This document shows, one piece after another, positions 61,660 through 64,000 of a stretch of 64,000 bases of DNA. This DNA is from Pomacea canaliculata (taxonomy: Eukaryota > Mollusca > Gastropoda > Architaenioglossa > Ampullariidae): assembly GCF_003073045.1 (NCBI RefSeq), contig NC_037594.1:29190737-29254736 (forward strand), in the 5' to 3' direction. The notes under the pieces were generated by a model. The model was not told the origin of the DNA, made no database searches, and worked only from the letters and a program-made list of their open reading frames with translations. The position numbers and the translations under genes were made by a program. How positions within the stretch are numbered: the stretch's first letter is position 1; every line of letters begins with the position of its first letter.

Positions 61660-64000
61660 CGAGGAGGAAGAAAAAACACATTTTTTAGAAAGCAATATTG
61701 CATGCTATCGCTATACCATTTTACATAATATTATTCTAGAGTTTCTTAATTTGGACAAGCCGGCTTGGGGCTACTTTATCTTTCCTTCCTCTCCTCTCTC
61801 AACTCTCGACGGATGAGGGTTTTTTGCGGAGTGAGATTTAATGGTGGGAGCAATATGCATAGAAATTAAACTGACCTACTTTCTAAGTGATGAGCCAGTT
61901 TTCTTCAGGGTTAGTTAAATGTCAAGGCGATCATGCTGATGACTTGTTTTGACAGAACCTGAATTAGGAGCTATGAATATGTATGTACCTAATGATCTCT
62001 GAATCGAGCTTCATTGACAGTTTCTCGAAATACCAACGCAGACAGTTCGGGTTTCAATCACTCGTGCTCGAGCTTAAAATTATTCTCCAAGGACATCCTC
62101 AGCAAACAGTCTGACCTGTTTCATCAGTGAACCACAACAGCTTTGCCACGAAAACATTTTACGACAAAGAGATAGAAATTAATTCTTTGTATACATTACT
62201 TTATTCCATGCTTTAGTCACTTTTTTTGGACTGTTTGACCGAATATGAAAGATCTCACTTTATACTTATTCCCAAAATCTGGTGAAATAATTCTGACATT
62301 GCAGTTTTTCCCTGGATTTTTTTAATTCCTTATTTCCCATTAATAAATATCTGCTCTCTCGTTGGCTGCGGTCTCCATTCATTTAAGAAAAACGAATTTG
62401 TGGCAATTCACGCATTTCTAAAAAACAGAAATAAAACTTGGTTATACACATTGTGATAACAAGAGCTGTGTGTTCTGTTCCCATTCTACTAATTTTGAGT
62501 GTAATCTATTGTCTCCCTTCTTAATTTCTAGTTTGTAGGCGAACTATGCATGTGTAAGCTTATTCTAAATTAGAATACATTGCGGTTAAATTACTGTCTA
62601 AATTCAGTAGTTCAACAACTCATTGATGCAATGTGATTGTTGATGAGCAAATAGTTTACCGAACACTGAGCTAATTTACTCATTTGATTGCCGGGCTATA
62701 TTTAGAAAAGCCTGTGAAAAGTTTGGGCTCAATTTCAGGGATAAAACATGCATTTTTATATATCCGTGCCACCAAATTCCCCCAGGAACCTGACTTTTCT
62801 GCAAAATTTAACAGATGTGGTTTTATCTCGCAACAACTCACCCAGCTAAGGCTGAAAGGAGAATACAGAGTTGTGTGGTGACTGCCAAATATCCAGGGGG
62901 AGCTAGTAATGACACTGGGGGCTGCAGGGTAATGACCGAGCTGCTCACACTCCAAGTCGTCACGCATGGTAATTGACTTTGAGTCTCGCGAGGAACAGCA
63001 AAGTTAATAGAAGCTCCCTTCGGGAATGGTCCTTCTCTCGTTCTTGTCAACCGATTTGGACACTGTAGTAAAAAAGTACTCTGTTGTAGTGGTTGTATTC
63101 CAGATGTGTGTGTGTGTGGTCTTTTTTTTTACTTTCCCGTTATTTTTCTATTTTGGTTGTAGAGGTTGTCATGGCTGAAAAATCGCTGAACTCTTTAGTG
63201 TACAGTTTGTCAGTATCTTTAGGTGAATGAATAACAAAAAAACACGGAAAAATATTTCTCTATTTATCTCTTTATTAAAAAAAGTTACATTTTATTTTAC
63301 TAAGGGATTCTCTATAGTCTTAATCCTGAGGTAAATGGCCTCTTGTTTGGAAACAGAACGCATTGCAAACAATCAATAAACTGATTCACTTACTTTTTAT
63401 AACTTGCTTTTGTGTGCGGTGGCGAGCCTGCATTTAGTGAGGGTCGTTTTTCTTCACTGCGAATGCTTGTTATGCCAGATATAATCTTGCTATTAAAGAG
63501 CTGAAACCGATAACGATTAAATAAACGATTGGAACATTGTAATTTTTCTTCAGATGTTGTATCCCTTTATATTTTCCAGCAGCCAGTGCCCCAGGGGAAG
63601 ACTTTGAAGGCGTGTCACGTGGATTGGACAGAGGTTTGCCGGCGAAACTTTGTGTTGGCTGCGGCCTGACAGATGGCAGCTGGAGTGTTACTTCTGATCC
63701 TCTGATGTCCTTCTGATGTTGCCACTGTACGCATTAGTGTCAGTTTGTCTGACCTCTGGCTCCCCACAGTGAGTTCATCTGAGTAGACGAAAGAGCGACT
63801 GGGCCCGTCACTAGCTGAGGTAATTAACCTCTTCTTCTCGCCTTGATAACAGGTTTTCTTTCCTTTCCTTTCCTTCCCTACTTCTGTTGGGGTCCAGTCG
63901 ATGGCGCAGTCTCTCAGCCATGGGGGATACACGGAGACTCGTTTACTGGCTGAGATTTTCATCTCTGCTACTAGAACCTCCCCGTGTTTTTTGTTTACTT
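61660..64000. other. Gene-poor region to window end
   Basis: A GC-richer block at 63580-63960 has an unassigned minus-strand frame of 115 codons with no recognised domain. Nothing else can be supported. Confidence 0.4.

Noticed and set aside
1-64000. CRISPR arrays, operons, bacterial or phage genes
   Set aside because: Spliced genes, microsatellites and eukaryotic transposons show animal DNA; no direct-repeat/spacer arrays seen.

Overview
This is animal nuclear DNA: AT-rich, with short exons behind GT-AG introns, microsatellites, and fragments of LINE, SINE, hAT-like and Kolobok-like elements. No bacterial-style genes or operons are present. The type of gene family and the LINE/SINE content suggest a lophotrochozoan, most likely a gastropod mollusc. 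That assignment is an inference; no species marker is visible.

The left half (about 0.2-30.2 kb) holds a cluster of five related genes for secreted proteins, here called A to E. The common layout is signal peptide, a two-exon von Willebrand factor D-like (VWD-like) module, a short exon carrying a reduced CGN motif, a 44-nt exon, and a terminal exon encoding a cysteine-rich domain. The terminal domain keeps the spacing C-x9-C-x(9,11)-C-x11-C-x(11,15)-C-x4-C-x(4,6)-C-x9-C in all copies. I do not recognise it as a named domain. Genes B (7248-10870) and C (13915-16751) splice into complete reading frames of 384 and 342 residues. Gene A (5' end outside the window), gene D (minus strand) and gene E each carry reading-frame lesions. 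B has an extra EGF-like exon flanked by phase-1 introns that C and E lack. A and B form one subfamily; C, D and E form another.

The cluster is interspersed with mobile DNA. There are decayed non-LTR reverse-transcriptase pieces near 6.4-7.0, 12.3-12.85 and 34.3-34.5 kb, and a tRNA-derived SINE family at 11.4, 48.9 and 61.5 kb. Three copies of a non-autonomous TTAA-flanked element lie at 17.9, 25.3 and 44.6 kb. It contains a frameshifted THAP zinc-finger start, repeated TGACGTCA motifs and a TATAAATA motif. A compact hAT-like MITE lies at 41.5 kb.

The right half (30.2-64 kb) has no gene I can defend. It is intergenic or deep-intronic DNA with simple repeats and a few weak exon candidates, notably on the minus strand at 38.3 and 60.3 kb. 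The main biology is a birth-and-death cluster of secreted VWD/Cys-rich proteins of unknown function, with possible regulatory input from the TTAA elements.
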